Shown one piece after another: positions 7,030 to 17,400 of a stretch of 64,000 bases of DNA. The DNA is taken from the NCBI RefSeq assembly GCF_050157905.1, contig NZ_JBKIWZ010000001.1, positions 3,748,992-3,812,991 on the forward strand. Reading direction: 5' to 3'. The position numbers were made by a program, and so were the translations under genes. The notes beneath the pieces were generated by a model that did no database searches, was not told the origin of the DNA, and was given only the letters and a program-made list of their open reading frames with translations. Every line of letters begins with the position of its first letter. Within the stretch, counting starts at the first letter, position 1. The stretch is from Pantoea sp050157905. GTDB taxonomy: Bacteria; Pseudomonadota; Gammaproteobacteria; Enterobacterales; Enterobacteriaceae.

Positions 7030-8862
7030 TTAGCTCTCCTCAGGTTCATCTTCGATTGGTGAACGGGTGATTTCAAGTTTTTGGACAACTGCGTTAGTCT
7101 GCTGACTACGCCAAGAGGCAACCACACGGTCATAGCCTTCGGCTGAACGCCTGCTAGCCCAAGCTTGGGTGACCTTGGGATCGTTACTACGGGGTAAGTG
7201 CTTTTGGCAGGGCAAGGTAATGCGACAGCGGACAGGGAGTCGAGCAGCTTCACCGGTGATGATTGCTTCACCGGTTCTCAACACGGGCAAAAGGTCCATC
7301 AGCCCGGCTAAGTTATCCGGCAAAGTTCCTTTCACGCGCGCACGATCTACAGGATTTGATAACCGAAGCGCGATGATCGTGCCACATTGAGATAAAACGG
7401 TCTCATCTACTTCTGCTGGTCGCTGGGATACAATCATAGCACCTACACCATATTTACGGCCTTCTTTTGCTATGCGTTTTACCACTTCAGAGGCGACTGT
7501 TCCAGCATCAGGTCCTAGATAACGGTGAGCCTCTTCCATGACCACTAAAAGAGGACGCTCTACACCTCCCTCTGATTTTTCCCGACTCCAAAAAAGTGCT
7601 TCATAAACAATACGTAAAATAGAACCGATGAGTCGAGTCAAAACTCCGCTAGGAACTCCGGACAAATCCAATATAGTGATTTGTTTATCATGGCCGAGCC
7701 AACCTTCTAACAGTTTGTCGAGATCTGATTTAACTGTCCCCTTTAGGTCTGGCTCCCAATCGCCAGGGTGAAGAAGAAAATCATAGCGGCGATCTAGTAG
7801 GCGAGAACGAAGTAAATTTAATGGTCTTCGAATACCTCTAGCAGCTGTGTTGGTGAATGGCCCTTTGGCGCCCATTGCATGAGGTTGATACTTTGGTGCG
7901 ACCAAGTTTTCTGCATCCCCAGATTCTTCAAGTGCAGGCTCATCCCGATTTGCACCGATATAGGTGGTTGTTTCAAAATCAACTAATTCATACCAAAGTT
8001 GTTTTAAGCTAAACGGTACCGGGCTATCTACAGTAAGAGTTCTGGAATCAATGCCTGCTCTTGGATTTATTTTAATGCCCTTGTCCTTTAACTCTACAAT
8101 TTTATCAGTAAAGGCAATTTCGTGAGCTTCAGAAAGCCCTCCAGTTATGAAATCTAAAAGTTCACCAGCCTCTAAAGCCCAAAAGGGAACAAATAACGGT
8201 TTTTGATCCTGGTTAGGGGTTGCACTGAAAACAGTCGATACGTCTTCCAAAGCTTTAGTGTACTCGCCATGGATGTCGAGCATAAGGATACGAGCGCCAG
8301 GTGATCCCTGGATTTCATCTTTCCGAATAATTGATCTCAGGAGGCTAGCGACAGTTGTGGATTTACCTGCCCCAGTTGACCCTAGTATTGCTGAATGGCG
8401 TGTTACAAGAGCATCTAAGGAAAGACGTACGTCAATGTTTTCCGCGCTCGCAAGATGCCCTATGCTCACTTGGTCGTCACCGATTGAACCGTAAATTCTT
8501 CTTAGATCAGCTTCAGTAACCAAGTGTACTGAGTCATTTATATTAGGATGCTGGCTTAAGCCTCTTTCAAATTGACCACCGACTGTTTCACCGGCAAGCT
8601 GGACTGTCATCCATCTACCTGAGTCGATTTCAGAAATATCAGATTGTGATGGTGCGGCAGTGGCTCCGATCTCAGAAACGATACCAAATAGGTCCTGATA
8701 GCCTTGAGGAATTCTGACAAAACTGCCTACTTGGCCAACTCGATATGTATGTCCTTTAATGACGGCAAAACCAGAGTCTAAGGACTCTGCAAGTTTTATA
8801 GTGAGGGTGGCACCTGAAACAGCACTAACGACACCTAAATATGTCGGATCATTACCACTCAT
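7030..8862 (-). CDS. HerA-type AAA ATPase of a SIR2-HerA defence system
   Basis: 610 residues. The N-terminal HAS-barrel-like part (residues 1-100, GVVSAVSGATLTIKL, YRVGQVGSFVRIP) is followed by the motor: Walker A GSTGAGKST at about 161-169, LMLDIHGEY near 195, Walker B LLVVMEEAH at about 438-446, and an ISQRPAEVD sensor region. This order matches bacterial HerA hexameric translocases. It overlaps the upstream sir2 gene by 11 bases. SIR2-HerA pairs are known anti-phage systems in which a large complex is activated on infection and degrades NAD or DNA. The residues needed for ATP hydrolysis are intact. Transcription runs leftward, away from the hsd operon. Confidence 0.9.
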   Translation of the reverse strand: MSGNDPTYLGVVSAVSGATLTIKLAESLDSGFAVIKGHTYRVGQVGSFVRIPQGYQDLFGIVSEIGATAAPSQSDISEIDSGRWMTVQLAGETVGGQFERGLSQHPNINDSVHLVTEADLRRIYGSIGDDQVSIGHLASAENIDVRLSLDALVTRHSAILGSTGAGKSTTVASLLRSIIRKDEIQGSPGARILMLDIHGEYTKALEDVSTVFSATPNQDQKPLFVPFWALEAGELLDFITGGLSEAHEIAFTDKIVELKDKGIKINPRAGIDSRTLTVDSPVPFSLKQLWYELVDFETTTYIGANRDEPALEESGDAENLVAPKYQPHAMGAKGPFTNTAARGIRRPLNLLRSRLLDRRYDFLLHPGDWEPDLKGTVKSDLDKLLEGWLGHDKQITILDLSGVPSGVLTRLIGSILRIVYEALFWSREKSEGGVERPLLVVMEEAHRYLGPDAGTVASEVVKRIAKEGRKYGVGAMIVSQRPAEVDETVLSQCGTIIALRLSNPVDRARVKGTLPDNLAGLMDLLPVLRTGEAIITGEAARLPVRCRITLPCQKHLPRSNDPKVTQAWASRRSAEGYDRVVASWRSQQTNAVVQKLEITRSPIEDEPEES

Positions 8863-10114
8863 TTGGGCCTTCCTCTAGCTTAACCGCATTTCTGCCGCTT
8901 CCATTAGTTTCATCCTCAGATCTATCTGGTTCATCCCTTTTCAAAGATTGTGCTATCAAGTCATTTGCTTGAGCTAATGCACAGAAGCGAGCAAAAGCTG
9001 CAAAGTCCCCTAACAAAAATTGATTTGGCTCTTTCGGCCATCGTGCTGCCCAGAAACTTTCACGAATACTTCCCCAGTTTTTAGGTAATTCCCCTGGACG
9101 CCATTTTCCTGGAACTCCCCCGATGACGGCCCCATCTGCTGCGTAGACGCTCAGATTAGGTCTGTCACTTGCTAATTTTACTGCAGGCTCTTCCTTTGCA
9201 AGATCTTGATATTGAAACGCTAATACTGCCGTATTGGCGTTCATAGCCAAACTTTCATCAAGAACGGCACAAATATGTGCATCCCTAAATGAAAATCCAA
9301 CCGTGAGCAACAAAGAGTCGGGGGTAAGTAAAAACCTTTTAAGTCTCTCAAAGAGAGCCGAATAAGGTTGTTTTTGAGTTAGGTCATATTTTAAATGGTC
9401 TGGATATACTAATTCGGCGGCCTCTCTCCCATGCCCTCGGACAACAGCTCCGTCTTCCAAGGCCCAACCTAGAGAACCATGCATCTTCCACAGCTTTGTC
9501 CATCGAGCTGGTAAGTCGTCGCCTGCTACTGAGACAGGGTCAAAGAAAGGCTTACTCCCTCCAGAAAATCCGTCAAAATAAGGAGAACGAACTCTTTCAA
9601 ATGCTTCTTCGAAAAGAAAATCATAGTTCGTGGTGAATATTTCTACAGAATTAGAACGAACGGTACCAGTAATCCATGCGACTAAATCAGAATATGCATT
9701 ACGTTCTTTTGGTAAATAAACACCGACTATTTCAGAAATTTTTTTACAAATATTTTTGCCTAGTTGTTTATACTCCTCAGAGTCTAGTCCCTCTACTTTT
9801 GTTTTCCCCAACGCTTGTTCTAATAAACGGATACGTGAAAGAACTGACTCAATATTAGCGGTACTTCCTAAATTTGTTTTTATTGCTTCGACCGCTTTCG
9901 TTTGAATCTCAGTTAACCCGGAGGTTGCTTGGAGTGTCAGTTCTTCTACGCCCGGAATAAGCGATTTACCATCCGAGTCAATTTCATTGTTATCGTTTAC
10001 GCGGATTGCGAGTGGTGCTCCTGCACCGACAAGAATCCCAATACGCTTCCTACCCTGCGACAGTACCTGTCGCAGATCAGACATAAACCGATCTGGATTG
10101 TGGAACGTTTCCAT
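8852..10114 (-). CDS. SIR2-family NADase of a SIR2-HerA defence system
   Basis: 420 residues from ATG 10114, chosen because AAGGGGAG stands right upstream; 12 further upstream codons are open but lack a ribosome site. The SIR2 fold is marked by GILVGAGAP (residues 26-34, NAD binding), TTNYD (161-165, the Asn/Asp pair of the active site) and KMHGS (about 210-214, catalytic His). There is no zinc-binding cysteine set, as usual for defence SIR2 proteins, which hydrolyse NAD instead of deacetylating proteins. The C-terminal region (residues 240-340) continues the SIR2_2-type fold (LTVGFSFRD). It is the first gene of a three-gene operon with herA and the KTSC gene, so it probably drives cell death or stasis when phage is sensed. 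Confidence 0.9.
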   Translation of the reverse strand: METFHNPDRFMSDLRQVLSQGRKRIGILVGAGAPLAIRVNDNNEIDSDGKSLIPGVEELTLQATSGLTEIQTKAVEAIKTNLGSTANIESVLSRIRLLEQALGKTKVEGLDSEEYKQLGKNICKKISEIVGVYLPKERNAYSDLVAWITGTVRSNSVEIFTTNYDFLFEEAFERVRSPYFDGFSGGSKPFFDPVSVAGDDLPARWTKLWKMHGSLGWALEDGAVVRGHGREAAELVYPDHLKYDLTQKQPYSALFERLKRFLLTPDSLLLTVGFSFRDAHICAVLDESLAMNANTAVLAFQYQDLAKEEPAVKLASDRPNLSVYAADGAVIGGVPGKWRPGELPKNWGSIRESFWAARWPKEPNQFLLGDFAAFARFCALAQANDLIAQSLKRDEPDRSEDETNGSGRNAVKLEEGPNEW

Positions 10115-10737
10115 GGTTCTCCCCTTACTAGATGTGGCTAACGAACGCACTCCGTGTAGCCCTAAAAGTTGATAGCCTCCTGCATAGCAGTTACCCCAAC
10201 AATCTATCTAATCCAAAATTCTAAACTTTAACATTCTTGGGACCAGAAAAATTTTCTTAACCGTTGAGAGAGTATTAGTAGCAGATTAAGCACTTCGGAC
10301 AATATGTTCATCTTGGATTTATTTGACTTGCTTCATGGTTGTCAATATTGGCGTGATGGAGGTCACACATTGAAGCCGCTTAGTTACGATTGAATCTAAT
10401 TTAGATGAAGTGGATAGATGCTGTTTAGTTCCACAACCTTGTGGCAAGAACGTTTCATGCCCGACTTTGGGAAAACTGCCATTTTTTGTTTATGAAAACT
10501 CTGGTTGAGCTTCGTCTGCTTCCTTGCTCTACGGTAGTTGCATCAAACTTGTACCCGTTTTGGCAAAGTGTAATTAAATCAGGCTGAATTTATGAGATAA
10601 TCTTGGTCAATGTGACTTTGCATACAGTGTCGGATGCCCGCTTAAAGACTAACTATTATGGGGTTTCCACTTGTCAGTCCTGGCCATTAAGGCGATGGAC
10701 TTAGATTGTTTTTCATAAGAAAAAGAGAATGCATTAC
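10115..10737. other. Divergent intergenic region between sir2 and hsdM
   Basis: About 620 bases that must hold the promoters of two divergent defence operons. I see AT-rich segments (10190-10300, 10560-10620) but no promoter pair, operator repeat or small coding frame that I would defend. Confidence 0.5.
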
Positions 10738-12342
10738 ATGGCCAAATTACCAACCAAGAAAGCTAGCAAAGGCTTCGAAGAGACTCTTTGGGATACTGCC
10801 AATCAACTGCGTGGCAGCGTGGAATCCTCCGAGTACAAGCACGTAGTGTTGAGCTTGGTATTCCTGAAATTTATCAGTGACAAATTCGAAGCCAAGCGTA
10901 AGCAGTTAATTGATAACGGACAGGAAGCCTTTGTCGATATGGATGTTTTCTATCAGCAGGATAACGTCTTCTTCCTACCGCCAGAAGCCCGTTGGTCTTA
11001 TGTCAAAGCCCGAGCGAAGCAAGATGACATCGCGGTGATTATCGATACGGCCCTTTCTACTATAGAGAAACGCAATGCGTCGCTGACGGGTGCCTTACCT
11101 GATAACTACTTCTCTCGTCAGGGGTTGGAGGTGAAAAGGCTCGCTTCTCTCATTGATACCATTGAGAACATAGACACCCTCGCCAACGAATGCGATCTGA
11201 CCGAAGAGGATCTCGTGGGCCGCGTCTACGAGTATTTCCTTGGCAAGTTTGCTGCCAGCGAAGGTAAAGGTGGTGGAGAGTTCTATACCCCTAAAGCAGT
11301 GGTGACTTTGCTTGCTGAAATGCTCGAACCCTATCAAGGTAAGATCTATGATCCCTGTTGTGGCTCAGGCGGTATGTTCGTGCAGTCCCTAAAATTTGTT
11401 GAAAGTCATCAGGGTAAAAGCAAGGATATAGCCATCTACGGCCAGGAATTGACCAGTACCACCTACAAGCTGGCCAAGATGAACCTGGCAGTGCGCGGCC
11501 TCTCCGGTAATCTGGGAGAGCGTCCGGCTGATACCTTTTTTGCCGATCAGCACCCGGACCTCAAGGCCGATTTTATCATGGCCAATCCACCGTTTAACTT
11601 GAAGGACTGGCGCAACGAAGCGGAGCTCACCAACGATCCACGTTTTGCAGGTTTTCGCACTCCTCCTACCGGCAATGCTAACTATGCTTGGATCCTGCAC
11701 ATGCTCTCCAAGCTGAGTGAAGACGGTACTGCAGGCTTTGTGCTGGCTAATGGCTCCATGAGCTCGAATACCAGCGGTGAGGGAGAGATCCGCCAAAAGC
11801 TGATTGAAGATGACCGTATCGAATGCATGATTGCCCTGCCGGGGCAGCTGTTCTTCACCACCCAGATCCCGGTTTGTCTGTGGTTTATCAGTAAAAACAA
11901 ACAAGCCAATCCTCAATATGGTTACCGCGGCCGTCGCGAAGAGACTCTTTTTATCGACGCCCGCAATCTTGGCACTATGGTGAGCCGTACCCAAAAAGAG
12001 CTGACTAAAGAGGATATCGCCACCATCGCTGATACCTTCCACGCCTGGCGCAGTAGCGAGAGTGAACTCAAGCGTCGTATCGAATCCAACGAGATCGGTG
12101 TCGAGCAATATCAGGATCAGGCGGGTTTCTGTAAAGTCGCGACTCTTGATGAGATCAAAGCGAACGACTTTGTTCTCACTCCTGGACGCTATGTCGGGGC
12201 TGCTGATATTGAGGATGATGGGATTGCTTTTGAAACTAAGATGCAGGAGCTGACCCAAACTCTTTATCAACAGTTGGATGAAGCGGCAACGCTGGATCAG
12301 GCGATTCGTGCGAATATGGAGGCATTGGGTTATGGGGAGTAA
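10738..12342 (+). CDS. hsdM: Type I restriction-modification DNA methyltransferase subunit
   Basis: 534 residues. The ATG at 10738 is preferred to one 9 bases earlier because AAGAGA is properly spaced only for the later start. The N-terminal helical domain (LWDTANQLRGSVESSEYKHV) is the usual HsdM opening. Motif I for S-adenosylmethionine binding is DPCCGSGGMF (about residue 205), and the catalytic adenine-methylase motif IV is NPPF (about residue 283). It modifies adenine in the host recognition site and, with HsdS and HsdR, forms the restriction complex. It overlaps hsdS by 11 bases. Length and motifs are complete. Confidence 0.95.
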   Translation: MAKLPTKKASKGFEETLWDTANQLRGSVESSEYKHVVLSLVFLKFISDKFEAKRKQLIDNGQEAFVDMDVFYQQDNVFFLPPEARWSYVKARAKQDDIAVIIDTALSTIEKRNASLTGALPDNYFSRQGLEVKRLASLIDTIENIDTLANECDLTEEDLVGRVYEYFLGKFAASEGKGGGEFYTPKAVVTLLAEMLEPYQGKIYDPCCGSGGMFVQSLKFVESHQGKSKDIAIYGQELTSTTYKLAKMNLAVRGLSGNLGERPADTFFADQHPDLKADFIMANPPFNLKDWRNEAELTNDPRFAGFRTPPTGNANYAWILHMLSKLSEDGTAGFVLANGSMSSNTSGEGEIRQKLIEDDRIECMIALPGQLFFTTQIPVCLWFISKNKQANPQYGYRGRREETLFIDARNLGTMVSRTQKELTKEDIATIADTFHAWRSSESELKRRIESNEIGVEQYQDQAGFCKVATLDEIKANDFVLTPGRYVGAADIEDDGIAFETKMQELTQTLYQQLDEAATLDQAIRANMEALGYGE

Positions 12343-13741
12343 GTGGTCTAGTTGGGCTCTTTATGAGCTGGATATTACTTTTGAAGATGGAGATAGATCT
12401 AGTCGTTACCCTAAAGCGAATGAATTCTTAGAGTATGGTAATCATCCATTTTTAAACACAAAAAATATTGTTGATGGAAGGTTGGATTTAAGTGAAATTA
12501 ACTTTCTATCGGATCAGAAATTTTCTGAAATTAAAAAAGGAAGAGTAAATCCGAATGATATCATCATCTCAACCAGAGGGAGCCAATTAGGTAAAGTTGC
12601 ATTCTACAGTGACCATAGCTGGAGCCAGCCGCTAATAAATGCTCAACTTCTTATTATTCGTGTAAAAGATGAGCGACTTATTCCTGAGTATTTGTATCTG
12701 TTACTCAACTCAACGGATGGAAAAAAACAAATTGAAATGTTGAAATCAGGTTCTGCTCAACCACAGTTGCCAGTAAGAGATTTAAAGAAACTTATAGTTA
12801 ACCTTCCTGATATAAATATACAAAAAAAAATATTACTATTACACAATAGCCTCGACAACAAAATTATGCTCAATCGCCAAATCAACCAGACCCTAGAACA
12901 GATGGCGCAAGCACTATTTAAATCATGGTTTGTGGACTTTGATCCCGTGATCGATAATGCGCTGGATGCGGGCTTTTTTGATCAGGGTTTAGAGTTCCCT
13001 GATGACTTGCTGCGCCGTGCTGAGGCCCGTAAAGCTGCGCGCGAAAATGCCGACTTCAAACCCTTACCGGAGGATATCCGCCAACTATTCCCTGCAGCCT
13101 TTGAGTTATGCTCTGAACCTTCCCTGGGATTGAGGGGGTGGGTGCCCCAGACATGGGCAGTAACTACAGTTGGTGATGTATTTATTGTGAAAGGCGGCTC
13201 TACGCCGAGCACTACAAACCCTGATTTTTGGGAGGGGGGTGACATCCACTGGACCTCACCCAAAGACCTCTCGGGTAATAACGACAAAATCTTGCTGACA
13301 ACTGAGCGTAAAATCACTTCAGCAGGATTGCAGAAAATCTCATCAGGATTATTACCTACGGAAACGGTACTAATGTCCTCTCGCGCACCTGTCGGCTACC
13401 TAGCTTTGACCAAAATTCCTACAGCAATAAATCAGGGTTATATCGCAATAACTGATACAAAATTCCTGTCGCCGGAGTTTACGTTGTATTGGCTTGATTC
13501 AAACATGGACATAATTAAAAGCATGTCCGGAGGTACCACTTTTGCAGAGATTAGCAAAAAGACGTTTCGTGGAATACAACTAGTCATTCCAAAAATTGAT
13601 GTTGTAAGTTTTTTTTCGACGATAGTCGGTTCGTACTTATCCAAAATCACTAAAAATTCTGAAGAATGCAGCACGTTAGAAGACCTCAGAGATTATTTAT
13701 TGCCAAAGTTAATTAATGGCGAATTCGAGGTGAATTCATGA
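12332..13741 (+). CDS. hsdS: Type I restriction-modification specificity subunit
   Basis: 469 residues from ATG 12332, within the last codons of hsdM. Two target recognition domains can be seen: one ending around residue 180 at SGSAQPQLPVRDLKKL, the other starting near GWVPQTWAVTTVGDVF with SGGTTFAEISKKTFRG. The central conserved helix (NRQINQTLEQMAQALFKSWFVDFDPV) spaces them, and a shorter one (LEDLRDYLLPKLINGEF) closes the protein. It decides which sequence the complex methylates or cuts. The recognition domains have lower GC than hsdM and hsdR, as expected for a swapped specificity gene. It overlaps the next gene by 4 bases. Confidence 0.93.
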   Translation: MGSKWSSWALYELDITFEDGDRSSRYPKANEFLEYGNHPFLNTKNIVDGRLDLSEINFLSDQKFSEIKKGRVNPNDIIISTRGSQLGKVAFYSDHSWSQPLINAQLLIIRVKDERLIPEYLYLLLNSTDGKKQIEMLKSGSAQPQLPVRDLKKLIVNLPDINIQKKILLLHNSLDNKIMLNRQINQTLEQMAQALFKSWFVDFDPVIDNALDAGFFDQGLEFPDDLLRRAEARKAARENADFKPLPEDIRQLFPAAFELCSEPSLGLRGWVPQTWAVTTVGDVFIVKGGSTPSTTNPDFWEGGDIHWTSPKDLSGNNDKILLTTERKITSAGLQKISSGLLPTETVLMSSRAPVGYLALTKIPTAINQGYIAITDTKFLSPEFTLYWLDSNMDIIKSMSGGTTFAEISKKTFRGIQLVIPKIDVVSFFSTIVGSYLSKITKNSEECSTLEDLRDYLLPKLINGEFEVNS

Positions 13742-14418
13742 CACAAAATGCATTTCGCCTCAGCCTGAGTACAAAAGCGATAGCGGGGACAGATTCTGCT
13801 ATTCATCTTATTGAGCAGAAAGAGAGATTAGAGGCAGCTATCCAAGCTCAAGATTCTGCTCTGTCGATCGACCTGTCAAAGGCTTTCCTTGAGTCAATTT
13901 TTAAAACCATAATTTCAGACCGATTGGAAGAACCAGACTTACGTAAAGAATTTTTTCCTCTTTTTAGGGATGTAAAGGATCGGTTGCCATTCAGTGACGA
14001 TGAGGATATTGCTGAAAAAATTTCTCGGCTCGCAGGATCAATCGTAAGTGTAACTAATGAGCTACGTAATAGACATGGGGCAGCTTCCCATGGAAGTGAT
14101 GGTTATCACCAAAGCGCTCTGCGCATGGGCGATGTGGAATTTATAGCTTCTTCAGTTGATGGCCTGGCAGCATTTCTTTATAAAAAACATCGTGAAACAC
14201 TTGAGCCTGATAACCATTATCGTATTCGATATGAGGATTACCCTGATTTCAATGACTGGCTTGACGGTCAATTTGATGGTTTTTCAATGCGTTTATCCGA
14301 GAAAATAGCTATAGAATACCTCGCAAGTCAAATGCTATTTGAGCAAGATCCTGCCACTTATAGGGAGATGTTACTTCAATATACCTCTACAGAAGAATCG
14401 GAGGATGAAGATGACTAG
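13738..14418 (+). CDS. HEPN/Abi_C-type protein embedded in the type I operon
   Basis: 226 residues. Around residue 115 the sequence ELRNRHGAASHG matches the conserved box of Abi_C (abortive infection C-terminal) proteins and fits the R-x(4-6)-H motif of HEPN ribonucleases. The region before it is helical and charged, and the tail is acidic (TEESEDEDD). It overlaps hsdS by 4 bases and hsdR by 8 bases, so it is translated as part of the restriction operon. By analogy with PrrC and RloC, which are RNases kept silent by a type I complex, it may act as a second line that attacks RNA if restriction is blocked. That role is inferred from motif and context only. Confidence 0.7.
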   Translation: MTQNAFRLSLSTKAIAGTDSAIHLIEQKERLEAAIQAQDSALSIDLSKAFLESIFKTIISDRLEEPDLRKEFFPLFRDVKDRLPFSDDEDIAEKISRLAGSIVSVTNELRNRHGAASHGSDGYHQSALRMGDVEFIASSVDGLAAFLYKKHRETLEPDNHYRIRYEDYPDFNDWLDGQFDGFSMRLSEKIAIEYLASQMLFEQDPATYREMLLQYTSTEESEDEDD

Positions 14419-17400
14419 TCCCTTATACTTCACAGAATCAAAGCTGGAACAGTCCATTATCTCCCTACTGGGGCAGCACTCCAATACGGAAGGCCAACCC
14501 TGTTACCCTCATTTTGTCGGTAGCAATGTGCCGCGCAAAGAGAAAAGTGAGGTGCTGATTACCGATGACCTGCGCCAGTATCTGGCCAACCAATATCAGG
14601 TTGAGGGGATCACGGAAGGGGAGATTTCTCATATCCTCCACCAGTTGCAGACGCTGCCTGCCAGCGATCTCTACCAGAGCAATAAAACCTTCTGCCACTG
14701 GCTCAGCAACGGCTTTTTACTTAAACGTGAAGATCGTGATAAGAAAGACCTCTATATCGAGCTGATGGATACCAGCACCTTGTCAGAGCAGTTAGCCAGC
14801 TTATTTACAGGGCATGGCGAAGAGATGGTTGAGGTGGGCAATAATATCTATCGGTTAGTTAATCAACTGGAGATAGAAGGCCAGACCCGTGACGGCGGGC
14901 TGCAACTGCGCATCCCCGATGGCATCTTGTATGTGAACGGCTTGCCGCTGGTAGTCTTCGAGTTTAAATCGGCGGTACGTGAAGAAGAGGCCACCACCTA
15001 TGACGCATGGCGCCAACTTTGTGTGCGTTACAAGCGTGATATTCCTAAGCTGTTTGTCTATAACGCGCTTTGTATTCTGAGCGACGGGGTGAACAATAAG
15101 CTGGGAAACCTGTTTGCCCCTTACGAGTTCTACTACGCTTGGCGCAAGGTGAACGGTAACGAGTCCACCGAGCAAGATGGCATCAATGGTCTTTACACTC
15201 TGATCCAAGGGCTATTTCATCCGGTCCGTCTGCTGGACGTGCTGAAGAACTTCGTCTTTTTTCCAGACACCAGCAAACATGAGGTGAAGATTTGCTGCCG
15301 CTACCCGCAGTATTACGCCGCTCGCAAGCTTTACTACAACATTAAAAAAGAGCGCAAGCAGATAACGGCTAACGGCGAGAATATCGGTGGCACCGGTAAA
15401 GGGGGAACCTACTTTGGTGCTACGGGCTGCGGCAAGAGCTATACCATGCAGTTTCTTGCCAGGCTACTGATGAAGAGCATCGATTTTGCCAGCCCGACCA
15501 TTGTTCTCATAACCGACCGCACCGATCTCGATGAACAGCTCGCAAAGCAATTCTGCAATGCTACCGCTTTTATCGGCGATGCGGTGATAGAACCGGTCGC
15601 CAGCCGTCAGGATCTGCGGGACAAGCTGGCCGGATGTGCTAGCGGCGGGGTTTTCCTGACCACCATTCACAAGTTTACTGAAGATATTCAACTGCTCTCC
15701 AATCGCAGCAATATCATCTGTATTTCAGACGAAGCCCACCGAAGCCAGATCAACCTCGACCTAAAGATCAGCATCGATGCTGAAAGCGGAACGGTCAAAA
15801 AGACCTACGGCTTTGCTAAGTATCTACATGACTCGCTGCCTAACGCTACCTATGTTGGCTTTACCGGCACCCCTATCGACGCCACACTGGATGTGTTCGG
15901 CCCTACCATCGACAGTTACACCATGACCGAGTCGGTTAACGATGAAATCACGGTCCGGATTGTCTACGAAGGGCGAGCAGCCAAAGTGGTGCTTGATAAC
16001 AGTAAGCTGGAAGAGATCGAGCAGTATTATCAAGAATGCGAAAAACTGGGTGCCAGTGAACACCAGATTGAAGAGAGCAAGAAAACCACGGCCAATATGA
16101 ATTCCATCCTGGGCGATCCTGATCGCATCGAGGCATTGGCTAAGGATTTCGCCCAGCATTACGAAAAACGGGTGACGGAAGGTTCGACTATTAAAGGCAA
16201 GGCGATGTTTGTCTGTGCCAGCCGCGAGATTGCCTACGATTTCTATAAGAGTCTGAAGCTACAGCGCCCCGATTGGTTCGAGGCGAAACAGGCTATCGAT
16301 GGTGCCACTCTTACCGAGCAAGAGAAGAAAGAATTGATGAGTCTTCCTCTGGTCAACATGGTCATGACCCGAGGCCAAGATGATGATGAGGCCATGTATA
16401 ACTTGCTCGGTACTAAGGAGTACCGCCGTGAGCTAGACAAACAGTTCAAGAACCCTAAGTCCAACTTCAAAATTGCCATCGTGGTGGACATGTGGCTAAC
16501 CGGTTTTGACGTGCCCGAACTTGATACCATTTACATCGATAAGCCGCTGCAAAAGCACAATTTGATCCAAACTATCTCGCGAGTAAACCGCCGCTTTGAG
16601 GGCAAAGAGAAGGGCTTGGTAGTCGATTACATTGGCATCAAAAGTCGAATGAATATGGCGTTAGCGATGTACTCGAAGGCTGATAAATCCAACTTTGAAG
16701 ATATCCAACAGTCGCTGATTGAGGTGCGTAATCACCTACACCTTCTTGCTCAGGTGTTTCATAATTTCGATAGCCGCGGTTACTTCTCAGGCACACCGGC
16801 GCTACAGCTGGAATGCCTTAACCGGGCCGCCGAGTTTGCTTTGCAGACCAAGAAGATTGAGCTGCGCTTTATGGGATTGGTGAAACGCCTGAAAGCCGCC
16901 TATGACGTTTGCGTGGGTAGTGAAGAGATCACTCAGGACGAGCGTGAGCGAATTCATTTCTATCTGGCCGTACGCTCTATCGTCTACAAGCTTACTAAGG
17001 GCGATGCGCCAGACACCGCGCAGATGAATCAGAAAGTGCGTGAGATGATTGCCGAGGCGCTCAAGGCTGAAGGGGTAGAAGAGATCTTCACCTTAGGCGA
17101 AGATAAAGCCGAGACTATCGACATATTTGATGACGAGTACATGGCTCGTATCGGCAAGATCAAGTTGCCCAACACCCGGATGCAACTACTGCAAAAAATG
17201 TTGGCAAAAGCCATCAGCGATTTTCAAAAGGTGAACCAGCTGCAAGGCATTAATTTCTCCAAGCGTTTCCAGGCATTGGTTGAACAGTACAACCAGCGCA
17301 AAGAGAACGACGTGCTAAACGGTGAAGAGTTCGACACGTTCACTCAGCAGATGGCCGACATGATCTACGATATTAAGTCCGAGATGATGTCGTTTGCTGA

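Noticed and set aside
11389..12270. 293-codon minus-strand frame opposite hsdM
   Set aside because: Lies entirely within hsdM and matches no protein; a shadow frame.
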